A DNA stretch of 48,619 bases, taken from assembly GCF_000787835.1 (NCBI RefSeq), contig NZ_BBPP01000010.1:143027-191645 (forward strand), given 5' to 3'. Shown piece by piece: positions 17,491-26,397 of this stretch. The DNA is from Streptacidiphilus melanogenes (GTDB lineage Bacteria; Actinomycetota; Actinomycetes; Streptomycetales; Streptomycetaceae). The position numbers and the translations under genes were made by a program. Every line of letters begins with the position of its first letter. Positions within the stretch are counted from its first letter, which is position 1. The notes under the pieces are model-generated. The model made no database searches. It was not told the origin of the DNA and saw nothing but the letters and a program-made list of their open reading frames with translations.

Positions 17491-18059
17491 GCGCGCCCCC
17501 CGCCGACCGGTGCGTCACCGGCGGGGACGTACCAGTCGGCGCGTCGCATCGCGCGCAGCGCCCGCGCCCTGCGCCAGCCGGTCAGCTCGTCGAGGAAGAC
17601 GCCGCCGTCGAGGTGCGCGGCCTCGTGCTGGAGGCAGCGGGCGAAGAAGCCGGTGCCCTCGATCTCGACCGGCGCGCCGGTGAGGTCCTGGCCGCGTACC
17701 ACCGCACGGTCGTAGCGGGGGGTCTGCGCGCGCAGGCCCGGCAGGGAGAGGCAGCCCTCCTCGCCGGCGATCACGACACCGTCCGCCTCGACCAGGACGG
17801 GGTTGACGACATGTCCCAGATGGCGCACGTCCTCGTCGTCGGGGCAGTCGTAGACGAAGACGCGCAGGCCGATCCCGATCTGATTCGCCGCCAGCCCCAC
17901 TCCGTCGGCCGCGTACATCGTGGCGAACATGGACTCCACCAGGGAGACCAGCTCCTCGTCGAAGCGCTCGACCGGCGCGCAGGGGGTGCGCAGCACCGGT
18001 GAGGCCCAGGCGGTGACGGGGTGGACGGTACCGGCGCTGCCGGGAATGCGGGAGAGCAT
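17487..18059 (-). CDS. def: Peptide deformylase
   Basis: This 190-aa enzyme removes the formyl group from N-terminal Met of new proteins. The three motifs are GVGLAANQ (53-60), EGCLSLPG (101-108, metal ligand Cys103) and QHEAAH (144-149, ligands His145 and His149, catalytic Glu146). The last motif usually reads QHExDH, and here the conserved Asp is Ala. Actinomycetes often have several deformylases, and this is probably an accessory one. The ATG lies 6 nt after a TAGAGT -10 box (18066-18071), indicating a leaderless mRNA. It is translationally coupled to the GNAT gene. Confidence 0.92.
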   Translation of the reverse strand: MLSRIPGSAGTVHPVTAWASPVLRTPCAPVERFDEELVSLVESMFATMYAADGVGLAANQIGIGLRVFVYDCPDDEDVRHLGHVVNPVLVEADGVVIAGEEGCLSLPGLRAQTPRYDRAVVRGQDLTGAPVEIEGTGFFARCLQHEAAHLDGGVFLDELTGWRRARALRAMRRADWYVPAGDAPVGGGRA

Positions 18060-18084
18060 GGGAGGACTCTATGTGTCCCCGCTC

Positions 18085-18132
18085 GAAGCCGTGCCCGAGC
18101 CCGTGCGCGAGCCCATGCCCGAGCCCGTGCCG
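18085..18132. repeat. Four tandem 12-bp repeats upstream of the deformylase promoter
   Basis: Units of GAGCCCGTGCCC with one or two substitutions each run four times in phase, with a degenerate fifth. They lie just upstream of the deformylase -10 box and before murT. Because 12 is a multiple of 3, any frame reads as a 4-residue repeat (for example EPVP, CPSP or GHGL), which explains apparent repeat peptides here without requiring a gene. Confidence 0.75.
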
Positions 18133-18262
18133 AGGCCGTGCGACGGTCCGTGGGCGACCGGGTCGTGGACGCCGCCGACCGCGGAAGCGATCGTGCCGGT
18201 AGGCTACGGGCAGCCGGGGGCACACACGTCCCGCAGGCCGTCCCGCAGGAGGAAAGCAACCG

Positions 18263-19525
18263 ATGTCAGCGCATCCCGATTCGGCCGCGACCTCGGCCTC
18301 GCTGAACGCCCGTGCCAAGCTCGCCGTCACGGCCGGCAAGGCCGCCGCCGCCGTGTCGCGCGCGGCCGGCCGCGGCAGCGGATCGGTGATCGGCGGCCGG
18401 GTTGCCCTCAAGCTCGACCCGGACCTGCTGCGTCGCGTCTCCGAGGGCCTGGACGTGGTCCTGGTCTCGGCCACCAACGGCAAGACCACGACGACCCGCC
18501 TGATCGCCGAGGCGCTCAAGGCTGCGGGCCCGGTGGTGTCCAACGCGCTCGGCGCCAACATGCCGGCCGGCATCACCTCCGCGCTCGCCGACAGCGGCGA
18601 GGCGCGCTTCGGCGTGATCGAGGTCGACGAGAAGTACCTGAACATGGTCGCCAGGGACACCAACCCGAAGGCGATCGCGCTGCTCAACCTCTCCCGCGAC
18701 CAGCTCGACCGCTCCTCCGAGACGCGCATGCTCGCGGAGAAGTGGCGCGAGGGCCTGGCCGGGACCGAGGCCGTCGTCATCGCCAACGCGGACGACCCGC
18801 TGGTCACCTGGGCGGCGTCGTCCTGCAAGAAGGTCATCTGGGTCGCGGCCGGCCAGGCCTACAAGGAGGACGCCTGGTCCTGCCCCAGCTGTGGTGGCGT
18901 CATGCAGCGTCCGGACGAGGAGTGGTTCTGCCCGAGCTGCGGGTTCCGGCGTCCGCAGCCGCACTGGGCGCTCCAGGGCGAGTTCGTGGTGGACCCGCAG
19001 GGCAACCCGTGGCCGATCCGGCTCCAGCTGCCCGGCCGGGCCAACCTGTCCAACGCGACGAGCACCGCCGCCGTCGTGTCGGTCTTCGGGGTGCACCCGC
19101 AGATCGCGCTGCAGCGCATGGAGTCGGTGCAGGCCGTCGCCGGGCGCTACGAATCGGTGCTGGTGAACGGCCGTGAGGTGCGGCTGCTGCTGGCGAAGAA
19201 CCCGGCCGGCTGGCTGGAGACGTTCAGCCTGATCGACCCGGCGCCGTCGCCGGTGGTCCTCTCCGTCAACGCGCTCTCCGCCGACGGCACCGACACCTCC
19301 TGGCTGTGGGACGTCGACTACGAGCGTCTGGTCGGCCACCCGGTCTTCGTGATGGGCCAGCGCAAGCTGGACCTCGCGGTGCGGCTGGAAGTCGCGGGCG
19401 TGCAATTCCAGGTCGTCGACTCGATCCAGCAGGCCGTGGCGATGGCGCCGCAGGGCCGGATCGAGGCGATCGCCAACTACACGGCCTTCCAGCAGCTGCG
19501 CCGCGACGTGGCGACCCCCAACTGA
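18263..19525 (+). CDS. murT: Lipid II isoglutaminyl synthase, Mur-ligase-like subunit MurT
   Basis: This 420-aa protein is the ATP-using half of the MurT-GatD complex that amidates the D-Glu of lipid II. It has a Mur-ligase P-loop (ATNGKTTTTRLIAE, about residue 70), a four-Cys zinc ribbon typical of MurT (CPSC at 207-210, CPSC at 223-226), and a C-terminal DUF1727 domain. The latter holds WDVDYE with Asp350, the position known to complete the GatD active site in Gram-positive enzymes. AGGAGGAAA gives a strong ribosome site. GatD follows after 36 nt, so the two form an operon. Confidence 0.95.
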   Translation: MSAHPDSAATSASLNARAKLAVTAGKAAAAVSRAAGRGSGSVIGGRVALKLDPDLLRRVSEGLDVVLVSATNGKTTTTRLIAEALKAAGPVVSNALGANMPAGITSALADSGEARFGVIEVDEKYLNMVARDTNPKAIALLNLSRDQLDRSSETRMLAEKWREGLAGTEAVVIANADDPLVTWAASSCKKVIWVAAGQAYKEDAWSCPSCGGVMQRPDEEWFCPSCGFRRPQPHWALQGEFVVDPQGNPWPIRLQLPGRANLSNATSTAAVVSVFGVHPQIALQRMESVQAVAGRYESVLVNGREVRLLLAKNPAGWLETFSLIDPAPSPVVLSVNALSADGTDTSWLWDVDYERLVGHPVFVMGQRKLDLAVRLEVAGVQFQVVDSIQQAVAMAPQGRIEAIANYTAFQQLRRDVATPN

Positions 19526-19561
19526 CGCCGGCCCGGGACTTGAGGAAGAGGACTCCCCGTC

Positions 19562-20290
19562 ATGACTGACAGTGCCCTGCGGCTGATCTGGATCTACCCG
19601 GACCTGCTCTCCACCTACGGCGACCGCGGCAACGTGCTCGTCGTCGAGCGCCGGGCCCGGCAGCGCGGACTCCAGGTCGAACGCGTCGACGTGCGCTCCG
19701 ACCAGCCGGTGCCGACCAGCGGCGACATCTACCTGATCGGCGGCGGCGAGGACCGTCCGCAGCGGCTCGCGGGTGAGCGGCTGCGGCAGGACCCGGGCCT
19801 GGGCCGGGCGGTGGAGAACGGCGCGATCGTCTTCGCGGTCTGCGCCGGATACCAGATCCTCGGCCACGAGTTCATCGACGACCGCGGTGAGCGGACCGCG
19901 GGCCTCGGTCTGCTCGACGTCTGGTCGACGCGCGGCGAGGGCAAGCGCAACGTCGGCGACATCGTCGCCGAGCCCGACCCGCGCCTGGGCCTGCCGACGC
20001 TGACGGGCTTCGAGAACCACCAGGGCGTCACCCACCTGGGGCAGGGCGTCTCCCCGTTGGCGCAGGTCACCGTCGGCGGTGGCAACGGCACCGGCGAGGG
20101 CACCGAGGGCGCCTGGCGGGACACCGTCTTCGGCACCTACCTGCACGGGCCTATCATGGCCCGCAACCCGCTGGTCGCGGACCTGCTGATCAAGCTGGCC
20201 CTCGACGTCAGCGCGCTGCCGCCGGCGGACAACACCTGGTACGACGCGCTGCGCGCGGAGCGCATCGCGGCGGCCCAGGCCACCTCCTGA
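19562..20290 (+). CDS. gatD: Lipid II isoglutaminyl synthase, glutaminase subunit GatD
   Basis: This 242-aa class I glutamine amidotransferase-like protein (CobB/CobQ-type fold) supplies ammonia to MurT. The nucleophile is Cys94 in FAVCAGYQILG and the His is His195 in TYLHGPIMARNP. There is no classical third acidic residue in cis, consistent with MurT donating an Asp. Start ATG 19562 is preceded by GAGGAAGAGGA. Amidation of lipid II supports cell-wall cross-linking and lowers recognition of peptidoglycan. Confidence 0.95.
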   Translation: MTDSALRLIWIYPDLLSTYGDRGNVLVVERRARQRGLQVERVDVRSDQPVPTSGDIYLIGGGEDRPQRLAGERLRQDPGLGRAVENGAIVFAVCAGYQILGHEFIDDRGERTAGLGLLDVWSTRGEGKRNVGDIVAEPDPRLGLPTLTGFENHQGVTHLGQGVSPLAQVTVGGGNGTGEGTEGAWRDTVFGTYLHGPIMARNPLVADLLIKLALDVSALPPADNTWYDALRAERIAAAQATS

Positions 20291-20547
20291 GCCGCGGGCG
20301 GGACAACCTCCCGAGCCGCGGGCAGCGGACCGGCTCAGGGCAGCGGCAGACAACCGAACACCGCCGGAGGCTCACGCACACCCCTGCCGAGCCTCCAGCA
20401 CCCACCCTCACACTCCCCCCGCAGGGCGCCGACGGCGCCGCCCTGGCGACCGGGCCGGCCTGACCGGAAGCCGACGCTCGGTATCATCGCGATAGGGTTG
20501 TTTTGTCCGATTCCGGTCACCGCGCTCTGCTCGGGAGTAGTTGAACG

Positions 20548-21573
20548 ATGCGTATTGGTGTGCTGACCAGTGGTGGGGACTGCCCAGGTTTGAACGCCGT
20601 GATCCGGTCCGTGGTGCACCGCGGCGTGGTGGACCACGGCGACGAGATCATCGGCTTCGTGGACGGCTGGCGCGGCCTGCTGGAGGAGGACTACCGCGAG
20701 CTGACGCTGGACTCGGTCTCCGGCATCCTCGCTCAGGGCGGGACCATCCTCGGCTCGACCCGCGTGCAGCCGAGCAAGCTGCGCGACGGCGTCCCGGCGG
20801 CCAAGGCCATGTGCGAGCGGCTGGGCCTCGACGGCATCATCCCGATCGGCGGCGAGGGCACCCTCAAGGCCGCCCGGATGCTCTCCGACGCCGGGCTGCC
20901 GATCGTCGGCGTGCCGAAGACCATCGACAACGACATCGCCTGCACCGACGTCACCTTCGGCTTCGACACGGCCGTCTCGGTGGCCACCGAGGCCCTGGAC
21001 CGGCTGAAGACCACCGCCGAGTCGCACCAGCGCGTCATGGTCGTCGAGCTGATGGGCCGCCACACCGGCTGGATCGCCCTGAACGCCGGCATGGCCGCCG
21101 GCGCGCACGCGATCGTGGTCCCGGAGCGCCCCTTCGACATCGGCAAGCTGACCGCGGTCGTCGGCGAGCGCTTCGAGCGCGGCAAGAAGTTCGCGATCGT
21201 CGTGGTGGCCGAGGGCGCCAAGCCGGAGCCCGGCACCATGGAGTGGGAGCGCGGCAGCATCGACATCTACGGCCACGAGCGCTTCGCGGGGGTGGCCACC
21301 CGCCTCTCCGGCGAGCTGGAGCGGCGCCTCGGCAAGGAGGCCCGCCCGGTCATCCTCGGCCACGTCCAGCGCGGTGGCACGCCGACCGCGTACGACCGCA
21401 TCCTGGCCACCCGCTTCGGCTGGCACGCGGTCGAGGCGGTGCACAAGGGCGCCTTCGGTCACCTGACGGCGCTCCAGGGCACCGCGATCAACCTGGTCCC
21501 GCTGGCCGACGCGGTCGCCGACCTGAAGACCGTCCCCGCGGAGCGCTACGCCGAAGCAGAAACGGTCATCTGA
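20548..21573 (+). CDS. pfkA: 6-phosphofructokinase (ATP-type by Gly104)
   Basis: This 341-aa enzyme phosphorylates fructose 6-phosphate in glycolysis. Family marks are LTSGGDCPGLNAVIR at the N-terminus, PIGGEGTLKAA (101-109), VPKTIDNDI (122-130) and MGRHTGWIAL. The donor-deciding position is Gly104, the residue of ATP-dependent enzymes (PPi-dependent ones have Asp104), while position 124 is Lys as in the PPi type. This mixed Gly104/Lys124 pattern is known in actinomycete ATP-PFKs. Upstream is a promoter-like stretch with TAGGGT (20493-20498) and a GGGAG ribosome site. The 257-bp gap before it holds a short direct repeat (GAGCCGCGGGC at 20289 and 20313) and no gene. Confidence 0.95.
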   Translation: MRIGVLTSGGDCPGLNAVIRSVVHRGVVDHGDEIIGFVDGWRGLLEEDYRELTLDSVSGILAQGGTILGSTRVQPSKLRDGVPAAKAMCERLGLDGIIPIGGEGTLKAARMLSDAGLPIVGVPKTIDNDIACTDVTFGFDTAVSVATEALDRLKTTAESHQRVMVVELMGRHTGWIALNAGMAAGAHAIVVPERPFDIGKLTAVVGERFERGKKFAIVVVAEGAKPEPGTMEWERGSIDIYGHERFAGVATRLSGELERRLGKEARPVILGHVQRGGTPTAYDRILATRFGWHAVEAVHKGAFGHLTALQGTAINLVPLADAVADLKTVPAERYAEAETVI

Positions 21574-21630
21574 GCCCGGGGCAGCCGACGGTGCCAAGCA
21601 ACGGGCGGAATGTCCGATTAGCGTGGCCTC

Positions 21631-22626
<996 letters not shown>

Positions 22627-22732
22627 GGCACGCGGAGGCGCGCCGGGGCACCCGGTGACGGAGGACATTCCGGACGGTTCTACCCTGGTGCGGTAGCTGT
22701 GCGCACCACCACGAGGGAAGCAGGGACCGCCG

Positions 22733-23698
22733 ATGGGCAGCATGCCGGGCATGCCGGGTATGGACCACGAGCTCGCGCCCTTCACCTTCGGGCGGGCGCT
22801 GGCGTTCCACCCCTCGGCGGACTGGTCGTTCCTGGCGTTCGCGAGCGTGCTGCTGGTCGGCTACGTCGCAGGCTGCGTCCGGCTGTGGCGGCGCGGCGAC
22901 AAGTGGCCGGTCGGCCGCCTGGTCGCGTGGCTGCTCGGCCTCGCCACGATGGTGATGGTCACCTGCACGGGCCTTGGCCAGTACGGCATGGTGATGCTCA
23001 GCGCGCACATGATGCAGCACATGGTGCTGTCCATGCTGACGCCTATTCTGCTGCTGCTGGGCGCGCCGATCACGCTCTCGCTGCGTGCGCTGCGCCCGGC
23101 CGGGCGAGGCAGGCGCGGCCCGCGCGAGCTGCTGGTGGCGCTGCTGCACTCGCGTTACGTCAAGGTGATCTCGCACCCGGCGTTCACGATCCCGCTGTTC
23201 ATCGCCAGCCTCTACGGGCTCTACTTCACCCCGATCTTCGACTTCCTGATGAAGTCGCAGTGGGGTCACTTCGCGATGATGGTCCACTTCCTCGCCGTCG
23301 GCCTGGCCTTCTTCTGGCCGATCATGGGTGTGGACCCGGGGCCGCACCGTCCGGGCTACGTGCTGCGGATCCTGGAGCTCTTCGTCGGCATGCCGTTCCA
23401 CGCCTTCTTCGGCGTGGCCGTGATGATGGCCTCGGGCCTGATGGTGAACACCTTCGCGCACCCGCCCGCGTCGATCCACGTGAACCCGCTCACCGACCAG
23501 CACCTGGCCGGCGGGCTCGCCTGGGCGTTCAGCGAGATCCCGACGGCCGTGGTGCTGATCGCGCTCACCTTCCAGTGGGCCAAGTCCGAGGAGCGGGTCT
23601 CCCGGCGCAAGGACCGCGTCGCGGACCGCAACGGCGACCAGGAGCTGGAGGCCTACAACGCCTACCTGGCCCGTCTGGGCCGGCGCCAGGCGGGCTGA
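22733..23698 (+). CDS. Cytochrome c oxidase assembly protein, CtaG_Bacillus-like (caa3_CtaG)
   Basis: This is a 321-aa polytopic membrane protein with about seven helices. The N-terminus is Met/Gly-rich (MGSMPGMPGMDHE), and conserved His/Met residues recur in helices (QYGMVMLSAHMMQHMVLSM, MMVHFLAVGLAFFWPIMGVDP, FHAFFGVAVMM). Members are linked to copper delivery to the CuA/CuB sites of the terminal oxidase. The sequence also carries an extended basic C-terminal tail (WAKSEERVSRRKDRV). No oxidase subunits are adjacent. A bidirectional hairpin follows. Confidence 0.9.
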   Translation: MGSMPGMPGMDHELAPFTFGRALAFHPSADWSFLAFASVLLVGYVAGCVRLWRRGDKWPVGRLVAWLLGLATMVMVTCTGLGQYGMVMLSAHMMQHMVLSMLTPILLLLGAPITLSLRALRPAGRGRRGPRELLVALLHSRYVKVISHPAFTIPLFIASLYGLYFTPIFDFLMKSQWGHFAMMVHFLAVGLAFFWPIMGVDPGPHRPGYVLRILELFVGMPFHAFFGVAVMMASGLMVNTFAHPPASIHVNPLTDQHLAGGLAWAFSEIPTAVVLIALTFQWAKSEERVSRRKDRVADRNGDQELEAYNAYLARLGRRQAG

Positions 23699-23706
23699 CC
23701 CGCCGT

Positions 23707-23724
23707 CCGACCCGTTCGGGTCGG
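23707..23724. terminator. Hairpin between convergent genes
   Basis: CCGACCCG-TT-CGGGTCGG is a perfect 18-nt palindrome, 9 nt after the CtaG-like stop and 21 nt before the 3' end of the opposing small gene. It can act as a terminator in both directions. Confidence 0.65.
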
Positions 23725-23744
23725 TCAGCTGCCGCGGCCGGGGC

Positions 23745-23969
23745 CTAGCCGCTGATCATGCTCTCGTAGGGCACCTGGCGCAGGTAGAGCGCGCCGCAGG
23801 TGTGACAGAGCGGCTGCTTGGTGTGCGTCCACGCCGAGTCGTGGTCGACCGGCGCGGCCGGGTCGAGGTCGCGGTTGCACAGGGCGGTCAGCGCGCCGTC
23901 CTTGGTCATGTGCCACATCTTGACGGCGCCCTGGTCCCCGAGTTCCGCGCGCATTCCGTAGACGTTCAT
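23745..23969 (-). CDS. Small protein with a CxxC pair, unknown function
   Basis: This 74-aa protein begins MNVYGMRAELGDQGAVKMWH, and has LCNRDL near residue 32 and LCHTCGALYL near residue 55. The three cysteines plus nearby His suggest a small zinc site. The ATG at 23969 was chosen because GGGAGGAT precedes it; an upstream in-frame GTG/ATG lacks one. Its composition and codon use look coding. The domain is not one I can name. Confidence 0.7.
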   Translation of the reverse strand: MNVYGMRAELGDQGAVKMWHMTKDGALTALCNRDLDPAAPVDHDSAWTHTKQPLCHTCGALYLRQVPYESMISG

Positions 23970-24025
23970 GTCCGATCCTCCCGGGGCCACGGTGACGTGC
24001 CGGCCCGCTCAGACCAGGATGCGCC

Positions 24026-24751
24026 TCAGTCGAAGGTGCGGCCAGCCTGGGCGGTCAGGCCGTCGAAGAGCAGGTCCAGGCCGAACTCGAAGCGCTCGTC
24101 GCCGACGTTGCGGGTGAGCGCCCCGGCCATGGCCACGATCATCGGGTAGCGCTCCGGCGGCAACGACGCGAAGAAGGAGCGCACGCCGCCGATGTAGGCC
24201 TCGACCTGTCCCTCGTCCGGCACCCCGCCGGGCCCCTGGCGCGAGCTCTCCTCCAGCGCCGTCGCGACGACGTAGAGGCTGATCACGTCCACCGCGTAGG
24301 CGCAGACCTGCTCCGGCAGCCCGCCGGCGCGCAGCAACGCCAGCATCGTCTCGGCGGCGTCGAGCGCGCCCGGCGAGGTGGGGATGTTCTGGATCATCGC
24401 CGCGCGGGCCAGGTCGCCGTGGGACACCAGGTTGTCGCGCTGCTGCCGCAGGAAGTCCTTGGCCTGCTCGCGCCAGCGCTCCGCATCCGGCGCCGGGTGG
24501 TCCAGATCCCCGTAGACGCGGTCGAGCAGCAGCGCCAGCAGTTCGTCCTTGTTGGCGACGTGCGCGTAGAGCGAGGCCGCGCCCGTGCCCAGCTCCTGGG
24601 CGACCCGGCGCATGTTCAGCGCGTCCAGGCCCTCGGTGTCGACGATCTTGAGCGCGGTCTCGACGATCAGCTCGCGGCTGAGCGCCCGCCTCTTCCGGCG
24701 CGGTTCCGCACCGAAGGAGCCAGGCCAGGTGGGCGTGGACGCAGTCGTCAT
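24026..24751 (-). CDS. TetR-family regulator (TetR_C type) of the divergent DHA2 exporter
   Basis: In this 241-aa protein, the N-terminal HTH (LSRELIVETALKIVDTEGLDALNMRRVAQELGTGAASLYAHVANKDELLALLLDRV, residues about 24-80) and the C-terminal domain match the tetracycline-repressor subgroup that often controls exporters. The ATG lies 6 nt after a TAGGCT box on the minus strand (24758-24763), so the mRNA is probably leaderless. The shared 109-bp intergenic region contains three near-identical palindromes that are probably its operators. Confidence 0.88.
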   Translation of the reverse strand: MTTASTPTWPGSFGAEPRRKRRALSRELIVETALKIVDTEGLDALNMRRVAQELGTGAASLYAHVANKDELLALLLDRVYGDLDHPAPDAERWREQAKDFLRQQRDNLVSHGDLARAAMIQNIPTSPGALDAAETMLALLRAGGLPEQVCAYAVDVISLYVVATALEESSRQGPGGVPDEGQVEAYIGGVRSFFASLPPERYPMIVAMAGALTRNVGDERFEFGLDLLFDGLTAQAGRTFD

Positions 24752-24771
24752 GAGGACAGCCTAGTTGACAC

Positions 24772-24819
24772 GAACGGCGTTCGCTAGTAGAACAGTGTTC
24801 GTAGCAACGAACGCTGTTC
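24772..24819. promoter_or_regulatory. Triple TetR operator between divergent regulator and exporter
   Basis: Three copies of GAAC-NNN-GTTC lie at 24772-24782, 24790-24800 and 24809-24819, spaced 18 and 19 bp. Inner bases are GGC, AGT and GCT. A TTGACA -35 hexamer (24765-24770) abuts the first copy, and the candidate -10 (TAGAAC, 24788-24793) overlaps the second. A bound repressor would thus block the exporter promoter, and the regulator's own promoter lies just beside it. Confidence 0.75.
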
Positions 24820-24860
24820 GGTCACATCGACGACGACCGCCGACTCCTCGAGGAGCTCCC

Positions 24861-26318
24861 ATGTCCACCGCCACGCCCGACTCGGTCCGCGCGGACCCGC
24901 CGCCCGCCGTCGTGGCGCATCCGCTGCGCAGGATCGCGCTCGCCGCCATCCTGCTCGCCGAGATCATGGACCTGCTCGACACCACGATCATCAACGTCGC
25001 CGCGCCGACCATCCGGAGCGCGCTGGGCGGCGGGACCAGCCAGATCCAGTGGGTCAGCGCCGCCTACACGCTCGCCTTCGCGATGCTGCTGATCACCGGG
25101 GCCCGGCTCGGCGACCTGGTCGGCCGCAAGCGGATGTTCCTGCTCGGCACGGTCGGCTTCACCGTCTGCTCCGCGCTCTGCGCGGCGGCCACCGGCGCCG
25201 GGATGCTCATCGGCGCCCGCGCCTGCCAGGGCGCCTTCGCCGCGCTCGTCATCCCGCAGGGGCTCGGGATCATCCGCGCGGTCTTCCCCGCCGAGGAGGT
25301 CGGCAAGGCCTTCGGCGCCTTCGGGCCCGTCCTCGGCCTCTCGTCCGTCGCCGGACCCTCGCTCGGCGGCCTGCTGGTCGGTTCCGACCTGTGGGGCACC
25401 GGCTGGCGCATGATCTTCCTGATCAACCTGCCCGTCGGCCTCGCCACCACGCTGCTCGGCCTGCGCGCCATCCCCGCCGACCGCGGCACGACCGGCGCCC
25501 GGCGCCTCGACCTGCCCGGCGTGGCCGTCCTCAGCACCGCGATGGTGCTGCTCGTCTATCCGCTCATCCAGGGGCGCGAACTCGGCTGGCCCAGCTGGAC
25601 GTTCGTCTCCATGGCGCTCTCGCTGCCGATCTTCGCCGGCTTCGCCGCGCTCCAGCGCCGCCAGGCCGCGGCCGGCCGCGCACCGCTGGTCGATCCCGCC
25701 CTCTTCCGCGGCGGCGCGTTCCGCTACGCGATCGTGGTCGTCGCGCTGTTCAACGCCGCGATCACCGGCCTGATCCTCACCCTCACCCTGACGCTCCAGC
25801 TCGGCGCGCACTGGACCGCGCTCCACGCGGGCCTGACCTTCATCCCCATGTCGCTCGGGATCGTGGTGGGCGCGGTGGCCGCCGGCGCGGTCCTCGGCGC
25901 GCGGTTCGGACGCCGGGTCATCCACGCCGGAGCCGTGATCATGGCCCTCGGCACCCTCGCCCTCTGGGCGAGCCTGGCGCACTGGGGTCTTCCGGTCACC
26001 ACCTGGGACCTGCTGCCCGCCTTGGTGGTCACGGGCGTCGGCATGGGCCTGATGATGGGGCCGATGTTCGAGATCGCTCTGACCGGCGTCACCTCCGAGC
26101 AGTCGGGCTCCGCGGCGGGCGTGCTCAACGCCCTCCAGGAGCTGGGCGGTTCGATCGGCGTCGCGGCCCTCGGCACGGCATTCCTGTCCTGGGCCTCCCA
26201 CCACGGCTCGGTCACCGCCGCAGGCTGGACCCTCGCCGCCGTCGTCGCCGTCATCGCCCTGGTCGGGCTCACGACCTTCGCTCTGCCGCGCATGCCCCGC
26301 GCCGAGCAGCCGCACTGA
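24861..26318 (+). CDS. DHA2-family (14-TM) MFS drug exporter
   Basis: This is a 485-aa membrane protein. The N-terminal motif LLDTTIINVAAPTI (motif D1) and the loop GARLGDLVGRKRMFLLG (motif A) identify the DHA2/EmrB-QacA group of proton-driven exporters. Fourteen hydrophobic stretches can be counted. The ATG at 24861 has AGGAG 6 nt upstream; the longer frame to 24765 crosses the operators and is not used. Its divergent TetR regulator and three operators suggest induction by a toxic small molecule, which cannot be identified here. Confidence 0.92.
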   Translation: MSTATPDSVRADPPPAVVAHPLRRIALAAILLAEIMDLLDTTIINVAAPTIRSALGGGTSQIQWVSAAYTLAFAMLLITGARLGDLVGRKRMFLLGTVGFTVCSALCAAATGAGMLIGARACQGAFAALVIPQGLGIIRAVFPAEEVGKAFGAFGPVLGLSSVAGPSLGGLLVGSDLWGTGWRMIFLINLPVGLATTLLGLRAIPADRGTTGARRLDLPGVAVLSTAMVLLVYPLIQGRELGWPSWTFVSMALSLPIFAGFAALQRRQAAAGRAPLVDPALFRGGAFRYAIVVVALFNAAITGLILTLTLTLQLGAHWTALHAGLTFIPMSLGIVVGAVAAGAVLGARFGRRVIHAGAVIMALGTLALWASLAHWGLPVTTWDLLPALVVTGVGMGLMMGPMFEIALTGVTSEQSGSAAGVLNALQELGGSIGVAALGTAFLSWASHHGSVTAAGWTLAAVVAVIALVGLTTFALPRMPRAEQPH

Positions 26319-26339
26319 GTCCCGGCCGCACCCCCGGCC

Positions 26340-26373
26340 GCGCGGCTCCGCCACCACACGGGCGGAGCCGCGC
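26340..26373. terminator. Strong bidirectional terminator
   Basis: GCGCGGCTCCGCC (26340-26352) and GGCGGAGCCGCGC (26361-26373) form a perfect 13-bp stem with an 8-nt loop. It lies between the 3' ends of the DHA2 exporter and the convergent methyltransferase-Nudix gene. Confidence 0.8.
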
Positions 26374-26397
26374 ATCCGCGCGTTCGTCGATCGGCGA

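Noticed and set aside
18071-18202. 43-codon Cys-rich frame made of the 12-bp repeats (CPSP units)
   Set aside because: The repeat gives a 4-residue pattern in every frame, and third-position GC after the repeat is near 57 percent, unlike real genes here.
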